Of a stretch of DNA of 33,449 nt, positions 8,136-15,672 are shown one piece after another. This DNA comes from JABDQZ01 sp050049775. Lineage in GTDB: Bacteria; Pseudomonadota; Gammaproteobacteria; Chromatiales; Chromatiaceae. The DNA lies in assembly GCA_050049775.1 (NCBI GenBank), contig JASFVP010000044.1, forward strand, positions 1-33,449. Direction: 5' to 3'. The notes beneath the pieces are model-generated. The model was not told the DNA's origin, searched no databases, and saw only the letters and a program-made list of their open reading frames with translations. Within the stretch, counting starts at the first letter, position 1. Every line of letters starts with the position of its first letter. The position numbers were made by a program, and so were the translations under genes.

Positions 8136-9902
8136 TCAACGTTTCTTCGGCGGCATCAGATCCGTGATGCTGCCTTCCGCCATTTCGGCGGCAAAGCAAA
8201 TGGTTTCGTTGAGCGTCGGGTGCGGATGAATGGTCAGACCGATGTCTTCAGCATCCGCGCCCATTTCCAGCGCCAGTACGGTTTCGCCGATCAGTTCGCC
8301 GGCGTTGACGCCGACAATGCCGGCACCGAGGATGCGTTTGGTTTCCGGGTCAAACAACAGCTTGGTCATGCCCTCTTCGCGGCCAATGCCAAGTGCACGA
8401 CCGGAAGCCGCCCACGGGAAGACGCCTTTCTCATATGCGATCGACTGGGCTTTGGCTTCGGTTTCGGTCAGCCCCATCCAGGCAACCTCGGGATCGGTAT
8501 AGGCCACCGAAGGTATGGTCAGCGGATCAAACATGGCGTGTTCACCGGCGATGACTTCTGCTGCGGTTTTGGCTTCATGCGTGGCCTTGTGCGCCAGCAT
8601 CGGATTACCGACCACGTCGCCGATTGCAAAAATGTGTGCGACATTGGTGCGCATATGCTGGTCGACCGGGATAAAACCACGCTCATCGACGGCAACACCG
8701 GCAGCTTCGGCATTGATCTTTTTGCCGTTGGGTGTGCGTCCGACCGCCACCAGCACCTTGTCATACATCTGCGCCTTGTCCGGCGCCTGCTTGCCTTCGA
8801 AGCTGACCTTGAGACCGTTTTTCTGCGCCTTGATTTCGGTCACGCGGGTTTCCAGCATGATGCTGTTGACCTTGCCTTGCAGGCGTTTTTGCAACGGCTT
8901 GACCAGGTCGCGGTCACAGCCCGGGATCAGGCCCGGTTGCAGCTCGACGATATCAATTGAACTGCCCAGGGTGGAATACACGGTCGCCATTTCCAGGCCG
9001 ATGATGCCGCCACCGATCACCAGCATCTTGTTGGGGATGTCTTTCAGCTCCAGCGCACCGGTGGAATCGATCAGGCGTTCGTCATCGTTCGGGAAGGACG
9101 GAATCTGTACCGCCGTCGAGCCGCAGGCGATGATACAATGGTCAAACGACACCAGCACCTCCTTGTCGGCCGTTTTGACTTTCATGTGATGGGCGTCGGC
9201 AAACTCAGCGATGCCGGTAATCACCTGCACCTTGCGTTGCTTGGCCAGACCGGCCAGACCCTGGGTCAGTTTATTGACGACATTCTGCTTGCCCTCGCGC
9301 AGCTTGTTGAGGTTGATCTTCGGCTTGGCGAAGGTCACACCCATGTGGGTGATCTCCGCCGCTTCGTTAATGATGTCAGCCGTGTGCAACAAGGCCTTGG
9401 ACGGAATACAACCGACATTGAGACAAACGCCACCCAGGTCGTCGTACTTCTCGATCATGATGGTTTTCTTGCCAAGATCGGCGGCACGGAATGCAGCGGT
9501 ATAACCGCCCGGGCCGGCGCCAAGCACCAGCACTTCAGCGTGATGATCGGCATCGCCGCTGACGGCTTTGGCGGGCACCGGTGCCGCCTTGGCCGTTTGG
9601 GTGATTTCGGCCTGTTTAGCAGGTGACGGTGTTTCAGCTGGCGCAGCCTCAGCCGCTACCTGCTCAACTTCCATAGTCAGCAACAGCGCGCCTTCGGAAA
9701 TCTTGTCGCCAACTGCGACCTTGATGTCCTTGATCACGCCACTGTGCGGACTCGGAATTTCCATGGTCGCCTTGTCGCTTTCCAGTGTAATCAATGAATC
9801 TTCCGCAGCTACCGTATCGCCAGCCTTGACCAGCACTTCAATGACATCCACCTCGGCAAAATCACCGATATCCGGCAGCTTGACTTCGACACTGTTACTC
9901 AT
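8136..9902 (-). CDS. lpdA: Dihydrolipoyl dehydrogenase (E3) with N-terminal lipoyl domain
   Basis: A 588-residue E3 subunit that reoxidises dihydrolipoamide with NAD. Residues 1-80 are a lipoyl domain with the modified lysine K44 in SDKATMEIP. An Ala/Pro-rich linker (about 84-118) leads to the flavoprotein: FAD loop GAGPGG (128-133), redox disulfide CLNVGC (C160, C165), NAD loop GGGIIG (297-302) and the dimer-interface catalytic motif HPHPTLNE (559-566). Lipoyl-fused E3 is known for PDH complexes of several beta- and gammaproteobacteria. The ATG at 9900-9902 is preferred over the GTG two codons upstream because GAGGTG sits 5 bases before it. The gene lies 49 bases behind aceF and is the last PDH gene of the group. 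Confidence 0.96.
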   Translation of the reverse strand: MSNSVEVKLPDIGDFAEVDVIEVLVKAGDTVAAEDSLITLESDKATMEIPSPHSGVIKDIKVAVGDKISEGALLLTMEVEQVAAEAAPAETPSPAKQAEITQTAKAAPVPAKAVSGDADHHAEVLVLGAGPGGYTAAFRAADLGKKTIMIEKYDDLGGVCLNVGCIPSKALLHTADIINEAAEITHMGVTFAKPKINLNKLREGKQNVVNKLTQGLAGLAKQRKVQVITGIAEFADAHHMKVKTADKEVLVSFDHCIIACGSTAVQIPSFPNDDERLIDSTGALELKDIPNKMLVIGGGIIGLEMATVYSTLGSSIDIVELQPGLIPGCDRDLVKPLQKRLQGKVNSIMLETRVTEIKAQKNGLKVSFEGKQAPDKAQMYDKVLVAVGRTPNGKKINAEAAGVAVDERGFIPVDQHMRTNVAHIFAIGDVVGNPMLAHKATHEAKTAAEVIAGEHAMFDPLTIPSVAYTDPEVAWMGLTETEAKAQSIAYEKGVFPWAASGRALGIGREEGMTKLLFDPETKRILGAGIVGVNAGELIGETVLALEMGADAEDIGLTIHPHPTLNETICFAAEMAEGSITDLMPPKKR

Positions 9903-9951
9903 TTCCACACCTCAATCGGGTTCGTTATTGTTGTAGCTTATGCGGCTGCGC

Positions 9952-11268
9952 TTACAGCAGCAACTTGCGGATATCACCCAGCAGCTGGCCGAGGTAAGTG
10001 GTAAAACGCACACCCTCGGCGCCATCAATAACGCGGTGATCATAGGACAGGCTGTACGGCATCATGAGCCTGGGTTCAAATTCCTTACCGTTCCAGACCG
10101 GTTTCATCGCGGCGCGCGATACGCCGAGAATGGCGACTTCCGGTGCATTCACAATCGGCGTGAACTGGGTGCCGCCAATACCGCCAAGACTGGAAATCGA
10201 AAAACAACCACCCTGCATGTCACCCGGTGCGAGTTTGCCTTCACGCGTCTTGGCGCTGATTTCCATGAGTTCCTTGGCCAGCTGGAACACACCTTTTTTG
10301 TTGACATCACGCACCACCGGCACCATGAGGCCGTTGGGAGTATCCACCGCAACACCGATATGAATGTATTTTTTCATAATCAACGATTCACCATCGGCCG
10401 ACAATGAACTGTTGAATGTTGGATAAGCATGCAAGGCCGCCGCACAGGCTTTCATGAGAAACGGCATGAACGTCAGCTTGATGTCCTGCTTGTCGGCGTA
10501 ATCCTTCTGGTCCTTGCGGAAGGTTTCCAGATTGGTGATGTCGGCCTCATCAAACTGGGTGACGTGCGGCACGCTGACCCAGCTGCGATGCAGATGCGCA
10601 CCACTGATTTTCTTGATGCGGCCGAGCGGCTGGACTTCTGTTTCGCCGAACTTGTTGAAATCGATCTGTGGTGCGTCGCCCAGATTGAGTCCACTGATGC
10701 CGGCACCGGATGATGGCCTGGCCAGTTCGCCTTTGACGAAGCTCTGCACGTCTTCCTTGAGGATACGGCCCTTGGCGCCGGTGCCACTGACCTTGTCCAG
10801 ATCGACACCGAGTTCACGCGCAAAACGACGAATCGCCGGGCTGGCGTGCGAATGTCCACCGCTTGCCACTGCCGGACTGGCGGCTGGTGCAGGCTGTGTT
10901 GCTGCAGCCGGAGTGGCCGGAGCCGGTTCTGGCGTTGCCTGTGCAGAGACAGGCGCAGGTGCGCTTTCGGCTGCCGCTTTTTCAGGCGCTTCGGCAGGCG
11001 CCGCCTCAGCCGGTTTTGCAGCAACGGCATCATCGACATCCAGCACCAGGATTTTGTCGCCCTGGGTGATCTTGTCGCCAACCTTGACCAGCAGTTTTTT
11101 CACCGTACCTTTTTCGGTCGCGGGAATCTCCATGGTCGCCTTGTCGCTCTCCAGCGTGATCAGCGAATCCTCTTCGGCAATCGCATCACCCTCGGACACC
11201 AGGATCTCGATGACCTCAACACTCGGAAAGTCACCGATGTCGGGTAACAATATTTCTTTTTCAGCCAC
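9952..11268 (-). CDS. aceF: Pyruvate dehydrogenase E2, dihydrolipoyl acetyltransferase
   Basis: A 438-residue E2 core subunit. It has one lipoyl domain (1-75, lipoylated K43 in SDKATMEIP), a long Ala/Pro linker (about 80-140), an E1/E3-binding domain (SPAIRRFARELGVDLDKVSGTGAKGRI) and a C-terminal catalytic acetyltransferase domain with DHRVIDG (410-416). E. coli AceF has three lipoyl domains, so this is the short form; E3 carries a second lipoyl domain. The GTG at 11266-11268 is chosen because GGAGGT stands 4 bases before it; the GTG four codons upstream lies across that ribosome binding site. The 47-base gap to aceE contains a small GCCGG/CCGGC hairpin (11286-11299) without a T-run, so co-transcription is expected. 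Confidence 0.96.
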   Translation of the reverse strand: MAEKEILLPDIGDFPSVEVIEILVSEGDAIAEEDSLITLESDKATMEIPATEKGTVKKLLVKVGDKITQGDKILVLDVDDAVAAKPAEAAPAEAPEKAAAESAPAPVSAQATPEPAPATPAAATQPAPAASPAVASGGHSHASPAIRRFARELGVDLDKVSGTGAKGRILKEDVQSFVKGELARPSSGAGISGLNLGDAPQIDFNKFGETEVQPLGRIKKISGAHLHRSWVSVPHVTQFDEADITNLETFRKDQKDYADKQDIKLTFMPFLMKACAAALHAYPTFNSSLSADGESLIMKKYIHIGVAVDTPNGLMVPVVRDVNKKGVFQLAKELMEISAKTREGKLAPGDMQGGCFSISSLGGIGGTQFTPIVNAPEVAILGVSRAAMKPVWNGKEFEPRLMMPYSLSYDHRVIDGAEGVRFTTYLGQLLGDIRKLLL

Positions 11269-11315
11269 TAAAACCTCCACAACATGCCGGACAGCCGGCT
11301 GCTGAGTTTATTTTG

Positions 11316-13973
11316 TTATACGGTCAATGGATTGGGCTTTTCTGAATCGATACCGTATTTGTTGATTGCCTTGCTGACGACATCGGCTTCGATGTCGCCG
11401 CTATCGGCCAATGCCTTGAGCGCAGCAACGGCAATATATGCACTGTTGACTTCAAAAAACTTGCGCAACTGGCTGCGCCGGTCACTGCGGCCATAACCGT
11501 CGGTGCCAAGCACGACATATTTTTTGTCGCCCAGGTAGGGACGAATCTGGTCGGCATAGGTACGCATGTAATCGGTTGCGGCGATAATCGGCCCCTTGGT
11601 CGCCGTCAGTTGTTTTTCCACATAACTGACTTTGGCTTTCTTGTCCGGGTGCATCATGTTCCAGCGTTCCACATCCAGACCTTCACGCCTGAGTTCGTTG
11701 AAACTGGTGGCGCTCCAGATATCGGCGGACACACCGAAGTCTTTTTCCAGCAGACTGGCCGCTTCGATGACTTCACGCAAAATGGTGCCGGAGCCAATCA
11801 ATTGCACGCGTTGCTTTTTGCGACCGCCTTTGTGATACAGATACAGACCTTTGCGGATACCGTCCTCGACGCCTTCCGGCATGGCCGGCTGGCTGTAATT
11901 TTCGTTCATTGACGTGACGTAATAAAAAACATTTTCCTTGTTTTCATACATGCGCTTCATGCCGTCGTGCAGAATGACCACCAGCTCGTAAGCAAATGTC
12001 GGGTCATAGGCGACACAGTTCGGTATCGTGGATGCCACCAGCAGACTGTGGCCGTCCTGATGCTGCAGGCCTTCACCGGCCAGCGTGGTGCGCCCGGCCG
12101 TGCCGCCGATCAGGAAACCACGTGCCTGCATGTCACCGGCCGCCCAGGCCAGATCACCGATGCGCTGGAAGCCGAACATTGAATAATAAATATAAAACGG
12201 AATCATCATCTGCTGATGATTCGAATAGGCGGTCGCTGCGGCAATCCAGGACGACATGGCGCCGGCCTCGTTGATGCCTTCCTGCAGGATCTGGCCTTTC
12301 TTGTCTTCCTTGTAGAACATGACCTGATCGGAATCGACCGGGTCATACAGCTGGCCCTTGGATGAATAAATGCCAAGCTGACGGAACATGCCTTCCATAC
12401 CAAAGGTTCTGGCCTCGTCCGGCACGATCGGCACCACCAGTTTGCCGATGTTCTTGTCACGAATCAGCATGCCGACAAAACGTACAAACGCCATGGTGGT
12501 CGACATTTCACGGTCGCCACTGCCCTTGAGCAAGGCATCAAAGGTATCAAGCTCCGGAATCTGCAACGTTGGCGCATCATCATAACGCGCCGGCAGATAG
12601 CCACCGAGCGCCTGACGGCGTTCCTGCAGGTACTGGATTTCATGGCTGTCATCGGCCGGCCGGTAAAACGGCATGCCTTCCAGACGTTCGTCCGAAATCG
12701 GAATATTAAAGCGATCACGGAATTGCTTGAGCGCCTTCTCACCCATTTTCTTCTGCGAATGCGTGATGTTCTGGCCTTCGCCGGCCTCGCCCATGCCGTA
12801 ACCCTTGACGGTTTTCGCCAGAATGACGGTCGGTTTGCCGTTGCTTTCCATGGCCGCGGCATAGGCATCGTAAATCTTCTGCGGATCATGGCCGCCACGA
12901 TTGAGGCGCCAGATGTCTTCGTCCGACATATTGGCGACCATTTCCGCCAGTTCCGGATAGGCACCGAAGAAATGTTTACGGGTATAGGCGCCGCCCTTGG
13001 CCTTGTAAGCCTGGTAGTCACCGTCAACAGCTTCTTCCATGCGACGAGCCAGCCAGCCGTCCTTGTCGCGCGCAAGCAGCGGATCCCAGTAGGAACCCCA
13101 GATCACCTTGATGACATTCCAGCCGGCACCGAGGAAAACCGCTTCGAGTTCCTGGATGATCTTGCCGTTACCACGCACCGGACCGTCGAGGCGTTGCAGG
13201 TTGCAGTTGACGACAAACACCAGATTGTCGAGGTTTTCGCGCGAAGCTAGCGAAATGGCACCGAGTGATTCCGGCTCGTCCATTTCGCCGTCGCCCATGT
13301 AGGCCCACACCTTGCGCTTGTCCGTATCAACAACGCCGCGATGATGCAGGTAGCGCATGAAGCGCGCCTGGTAAATCGCCATCAGCGGGCCCAGGCCCAT
13401 CGATACGGTCGGGAATTGCCAGAAGCCCGGCATCAGCCAGGGATGCGGATAGGAGGACAAACCATTGCCATCGACTTCCTGGCGAAACTGCTGCAGCTGT
13501 TCCTCGGTCAGGCGGCCTTCCAGGAAAGCGCGCGCATAAATGCCTGGCGCCGAATGGCCCTGGAAGAAAACCAGATCGCCACCATGGGATTCATCACGGG
13601 CATGGAAAAAGTGATTGAACGCCACATCGAACAGAGTGGCACTGGAAGCAAAACTGGCGATATGGCCACCGAGTTCGCTGGTGATACGGTTGGCCTGCAC
13701 CACCATCGCCATGGCGTTCCAGCGAATCAGTGAGCGGATACGCCGCTCCATGCTGCGATCGCCCGGAAACGGTTTCTGGTTGGCGACCGGGATGGTATTC
13801 AGATAGGCGGTATTGGCCCGGTATGGCAGATAGGCGCCGGAACGACGCGCCGCATCGATCAGTTTTTCAATGATGAAATGCGCTCTTTCCTTGCCTTCAT
13901 TTTCAAAAACGGAAGCCAGCGAATCCAGCCATTCCTGCGTTTCCAACGGATCGATATCGTTTGAATCTACCAT
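11316..13973 (-). CDS. aceE: Pyruvate dehydrogenase E1, homodimeric type
   Basis: An 885-residue thiamine-diphosphate enzyme, almost the same length as E. coli AceE (887). It decarboxylates pyruvate and passes the acetyl group to the E2 lipoyl arm. The ThDP-binding motif runs from GDGEMDEPES (227-236) to NCNLQ (256-260). Other AceE hallmarks are ELGGHIASFASSATLFDVAFNHFF at 100-123, VKGYGMGEAGEGQNITHSQKK and the C-terminal GTDGYGRSDRR. The ATG at 13971-13973 has only a weak ribosome binding site. It is the first gene of the seven-gene minus-strand run and sits behind a plausible promoter and the terminator of the operon upstream. No PdhR-type operator could be recognised. Confidence 0.97.
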   Translation of the reverse strand: MVDSNDIDPLETQEWLDSLASVFENEGKERAHFIIEKLIDAARRSGAYLPYRANTAYLNTIPVANQKPFPGDRSMERRIRSLIRWNAMAMVVQANRITSELGGHIASFASSATLFDVAFNHFFHARDESHGGDLVFFQGHSAPGIYARAFLEGRLTEEQLQQFRQEVDGNGLSSYPHPWLMPGFWQFPTVSMGLGPLMAIYQARFMRYLHHRGVVDTDKRKVWAYMGDGEMDEPESLGAISLASRENLDNLVFVVNCNLQRLDGPVRGNGKIIQELEAVFLGAGWNVIKVIWGSYWDPLLARDKDGWLARRMEEAVDGDYQAYKAKGGAYTRKHFFGAYPELAEMVANMSDEDIWRLNRGGHDPQKIYDAYAAAMESNGKPTVILAKTVKGYGMGEAGEGQNITHSQKKMGEKALKQFRDRFNIPISDERLEGMPFYRPADDSHEIQYLQERRQALGGYLPARYDDAPTLQIPELDTFDALLKGSGDREMSTTMAFVRFVGMLIRDKNIGKLVVPIVPDEARTFGMEGMFRQLGIYSSKGQLYDPVDSDQVMFYKEDKKGQILQEGINEAGAMSSWIAAATAYSNHQQMMIPFYIYYSMFGFQRIGDLAWAAGDMQARGFLIGGTAGRTTLAGEGLQHQDGHSLLVASTIPNCVAYDPTFAYELVVILHDGMKRMYENKENVFYYVTSMNENYSQPAMPEGVEDGIRKGLYLYHKGGRKKQRVQLIGSGTILREVIEAASLLEKDFGVSADIWSATSFNELRREGLDVERWNMMHPDKKAKVSYVEKQLTATKGPIIAATDYMRTYADQIRPYLGDKKYVVLGTDGYGRSDRRSQLRKFFEVNSAYIAVAALKALADSGDIEADVVSKAINKYGIDSEKPNPLTV

Positions 13974-14048
13974 GCTGTTTAATGCTCGAAGATGGGTTTG
14001 AATTGTTATTGAGACACACCCGGAGTGGACTGGATGCTTTTGCCGCCC

Positions 14049-14077
14049 ATTAAATCGCCTGCTTGGAAATAATTCAA
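14049..14077 (-). promoter_or_regulatory. Sigma70-type promoter of aceE
   Basis: On the minus strand TTGAAT (14072-14077) is followed after 17 bases by TTTAAT (14049-14054), matching four and five of six consensus positions. It would give a leader of about 70 bases before aceE. Confidence 0.5.
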
Positions 14078-14113
14078 GTCCAATCAGGTCAAATCAGTAT
14101 TTATTTCACAATA

Positions 14114-14149
14114 AAAAAGCGTGTACAACCAAGGCTGTACACGCTTTTT
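14114..14149 (-). terminator. Intrinsic terminator of the sulfur-globule-like operon
   Basis: A perfect 14-base stem (14114-14127 with 14136-14149; AAAAAGCGTGTACA) closes an 8-base loop and has A/T runs on both sides, so it can work in both directions. It lies 31 bases beyond the stop of the second sulfur-globule-like gene. A second inverted repeat, ACAATAGAC/GTCTATTGT (14152-14171), sits between stop and terminator. Confidence 0.85.
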
Positions 14150-14180
14150 GTACAATAGACAAGTCTATTGTGAAGCGCAA

Positions 14181-14912
14181 TCAGATGTCTTTACGAACTT
14201 CTGCTTGCGGGAAGTTTTTCATCGCTTCGGCGCGCTGAGCTTCAACCTGCTTGCGCATTTCTTCACGACGAGCTTCCATGGCTTTTTTCTGCTCTTCACG
14301 ACGAGCTTCCATAGCCTTGATCATTTCATCACGCTTGGCCATGCGATCAGCCTGGTTCATCGGCGCGAAAGCCGGTGCAACGCGGGCCGGTGCATTCTGG
14401 GCAGCCTGCTCGGCGTATTTGCGCTGAGCTTCAACTGCCTGCTGATAAGCTTTCTGCTGCTGTTCGGCAGCTGCTTTCTGCTGCTCGGCAAAAGCTTTCT
14501 GCTGTTCAGCGATGGCTTTCTGCTGATCTTCGCTCATGGCAGGTGCTGCATACGGAGCATAACCGTAAGGAGCGGCATAACCGTAAGGAGCATAGCCGTT
14601 GTAGCCATTGTAACCGTTATAACCACTGCCATTGCCGTAGCCATAACCGTTGTAGCCATTGTAACCGGAACCGCGCAGGTCACCGTTACCGCGAGCTCTG
14701 CCGCTCATGCTAAAGTTGAAAGAACCGTCCATGTCACCGGAACCAGCGCCGTCACCATAGCCATAGCCGTCGCCATAACCGTTACCGTAACCATTGCCGT
14801 AGCCGTTACCCCAGCCGTTGTAGTTGTCGTAGCCGTTACCCCACCATGCGGAGGCAGTAACAGACGCAGTTGTCAGTGCAGCCAAAACTGCAACATTCAG
14901 TACTTTTTTCAT
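14181..14912 (-). CDS. Secreted sulfur-globule-like protein with hendecad-repeat helical tail
   Basis: A 243-residue precursor. A signal peptide (1-22, cleavage after ASA before WW) is followed by a low-complexity part (23-125) rich in Gly, Asn and Tyr, with GNGYG and GYN repeats and the block GDGAGSGDMDGSFNFSMSG (53-71). That block is identical in the neighbouring gene. Composition, export signal and the SGDMDGSFNFSMSG block resemble sulfur globule proteins, which coat periplasmic sulfur inclusions in purple sulfur bacteria. Residues 127-235 differ: long Ala/Gln/Glu/Lys/Arg helices with AEQQKA repeats (135-150) and 11-residue repeats such as KAMEARREEQK and KAMEARREEMR (199-220), predicted coiled coil. 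The ATG at 14910-14912 follows GGGGT; the longer frame from 14945 adds 11 residues without a ribosome binding site. Function is inferred from resemblance only. Confidence 0.72.
   Translation of the reverse strand: MKKVLNVAVLAALTTASVTASAWWGNGYDNYNGWGNGYGNGYGNGYGDGYGYGDGAGSGDMDGSFNFSMSGRARGNGDLRGSGYNGYNGYGYGNGSGYNGYNGYNGYAPYGYAAPYGYAPYAAPAMSEDQQKAIAEQQKAFAEQQKAAAEQQQKAYQQAVEAQRKYAEQAAQNAPARVAPAFAPMNQADRMAKRDEMIKAMEARREEQKKAMEARREEMRKQVEAQRAEAMKNFPQAEVRKDI
14590..14668 (-). repeat. Coding tandem repeats of the first globule-like gene (GYN units)
   Basis: Imperfect 9-base units encoding Gly-Tyr-Asn occur in two short blocks separated by Gly-Tyr/Gly-Ser codons. A further Gly-Asn-Gly-Tyr block lies at about 14757-14830. 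Tyr and Asn codons vary at third positions. Confidence 0.7.
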
Positions 14913-14949
14913 TTCATTACCCCGAGAAATCAATGTTGTTTTCAAACAG

Positions 14950-14970
14950 AGCCGCCCGGAAAGAGCGGCT
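14950..14970 (-). promoter_or_regulatory. Hairpin between the two sulfur-globule-like genes
   Basis: AGCCGC (14950-14955) pairs with GCGGCT (14965-14970) around a 9-base loop, in the 108-base spacer between the paralogues. No strong T-run follows on the minus strand, so it could be a processing or stabilising element or a leaky attenuator. Confidence 0.4.
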
Positions 14971-15020
14971 GATACGTCCCTGTACCCGAATCCTTTATAT
15001 ATGCAATCAATCAGTTATGA

Positions 15021-15446
15021 TTATTTTGCAGCCGGAGCAGCAGGTGCAGCCGGAGCGACAGGCGCAACCGGAGCTACCGGGTAGCCGTAACCGTAAGGTG
15101 CATAACCGTTGTAGCCGTTATAACCGTTGTAACCATTGTAACCGTTATAACCATTGCCATAAGCGTTACCGTAGTAACCGTTGTAGGCATTGGCGTTACC
15201 ACGACCACGACCGCTACCGCTCATGCTGAAGTTGAAAGAACCGTCCATGTCGCCAGAACCGGCGCCGTCACCATAGCCGTAGCCATTACCGTAACCGTCG
15301 CCCCAGCCATTGCCGTAACCATTACCGTTACCCCAACCGTTGTTGTTGTAGTAACCGTTATCCCAAGGACCGCCCCACCATGCAGATGCGGAAGCAGAAG
15401 CCACTGCCATAGAAGCAGCCAATGCGATTTTTGCGAATTTGTTCAT
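15021..15446 (-). CDS. Secreted sulfur-globule-like Gly/Asn/Tyr-rich protein
   Basis: A 141-residue precursor with a clear signal peptide (1-22, cleavage after ASASA before WWGGP). The mature part is Gly/Asn/Trp/Tyr-rich: GNGYGNGWGDGYGNGYGYGD (41-60), the conserved block GDGAGSGDMDGSFNFSMSG (59-77), an Arg/Gly piece SGRGRGNANA, five Gly-Tyr-Asn repeats (about 99-114), then APYGYGYPVAPV and a Pro/Ala tail. Size, signal peptide, aromatic Gly-rich repeats and the Pro/Ala/Val tail are those of sulfur globule proteins of Chromatiales. Other glycine-rich secreted proteins can look alike, so the family call is likely but not certain. It is the promoter-proximal gene, with a strong AGGAGA site six bases before ATG. 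The leader is highly structured. Confidence 0.78.
   Translation of the reverse strand: MNKFAKIALAASMAVASASASAWWGGPWDNGYYNNNGWGNGNGYGNGWGDGYGNGYGYGDGAGSGDMDGSFNFSMSGSGRGRGNANAYNGYYGNAYGNGYNGYNGYNGYNGYNGYAPYGYGYPVAPVAPVAPAAPAAPAAK
15102..15157 (-). repeat. 9-base coding tandem repeat (Gly-Tyr-Asn)n
   Basis: About six consecutive 9-base units varying only at a few positions encode GYN repeats. Such a tract can change copy number by slippage without breaking the frame. Confidence 0.8.
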
Positions 15447-15449
15447 GTC

Positions 15450-15517
15450 TTATCTCCTATGATAATACGCATCGATATAGATCAGGTTTAGAATCACGAG
15501 CGATGCCTCGTTCATTC
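15450..15517 (-). promoter_or_regulatory. Structured 5' leader of the sulfur-globule-like operon
   Basis: In the minus-strand RNA a hairpin (15517-15491) has an ACGAG/CTCGT stem extended by GAAT/ATTC across a small internal loop. Its six-base loop GCATCG (15506-15501) is perfectly complementary to CGATGC at 15474-15469. That element lies just upstream of a second small hairpin, TTATC/GATAA (15465-15450), whose loop holds the AGGA of the ribosome binding site. An alternative stem CTCG/CGAG (15520-15507) competes with the first. These pairings suggest a pseudoknot or a translational switch; this is a prediction from base complementarity. Confidence 0.45.
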
Positions 15518-15524
15518 GAGTTGT

Positions 15525-15553
15525 ATAATATTAGCATTTTATTAAATTGTCTA
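15525..15553 (-). promoter_or_regulatory. Sigma70-type promoter of the sulfur-globule-like operon
   Basis: TAGACA (15548-15553), a 17-base spacer and TATTAT (15525-15530), each five of six to consensus, in a very AT-rich stretch. Transcription would begin near 15518, right at the first leader hairpin. Confidence 0.65.
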
Positions 15554-15635
15554 GAACTGTATTGAGATAAATCAATTAAATGAAGAAAAAGAACCCGCAA
15601 ACAGAACTTTCGCGGGCATTGCAGGCTTGCAGAAG

Positions 15636-15666
15636 CAAAAAACGGAAGCATTGCTTCCGTTTTTTG
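15636..15666 (-). terminator. Intrinsic terminator after mlaA
   Basis: A perfect 14-base stem (CAAAAAACGGAAGC, 15636-15649, with 15653-15666) closes a 3-base loop with T/A runs on either side, six bases behind the mlaA stop. A weaker CCCGC/GCGGG hairpin (15594-15616) followed by a T-rich stretch on the minus strand may be a second, back-up terminator. Confidence 0.85.
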
Positions 15667-15672
15667 TGGTGA

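Noticed and set aside
14121..14972. 283-codon plus-strand frame opposite the first globule-like gene
   Set aside because: Its Val/Thr/Ala/Ile-rich repeats are the mirror of the Gly/Tyr/Asn codons of the minus-strand gene, which has a signal peptide, ribosome binding site, paralogue, promoter and terminator.
15102..15157. CRISPR-like short repeats
   Set aside because: The units are 9 bases long, contiguous without spacers and in frame as Gly-Tyr-Asn codons, so they are protein-coding repeats.
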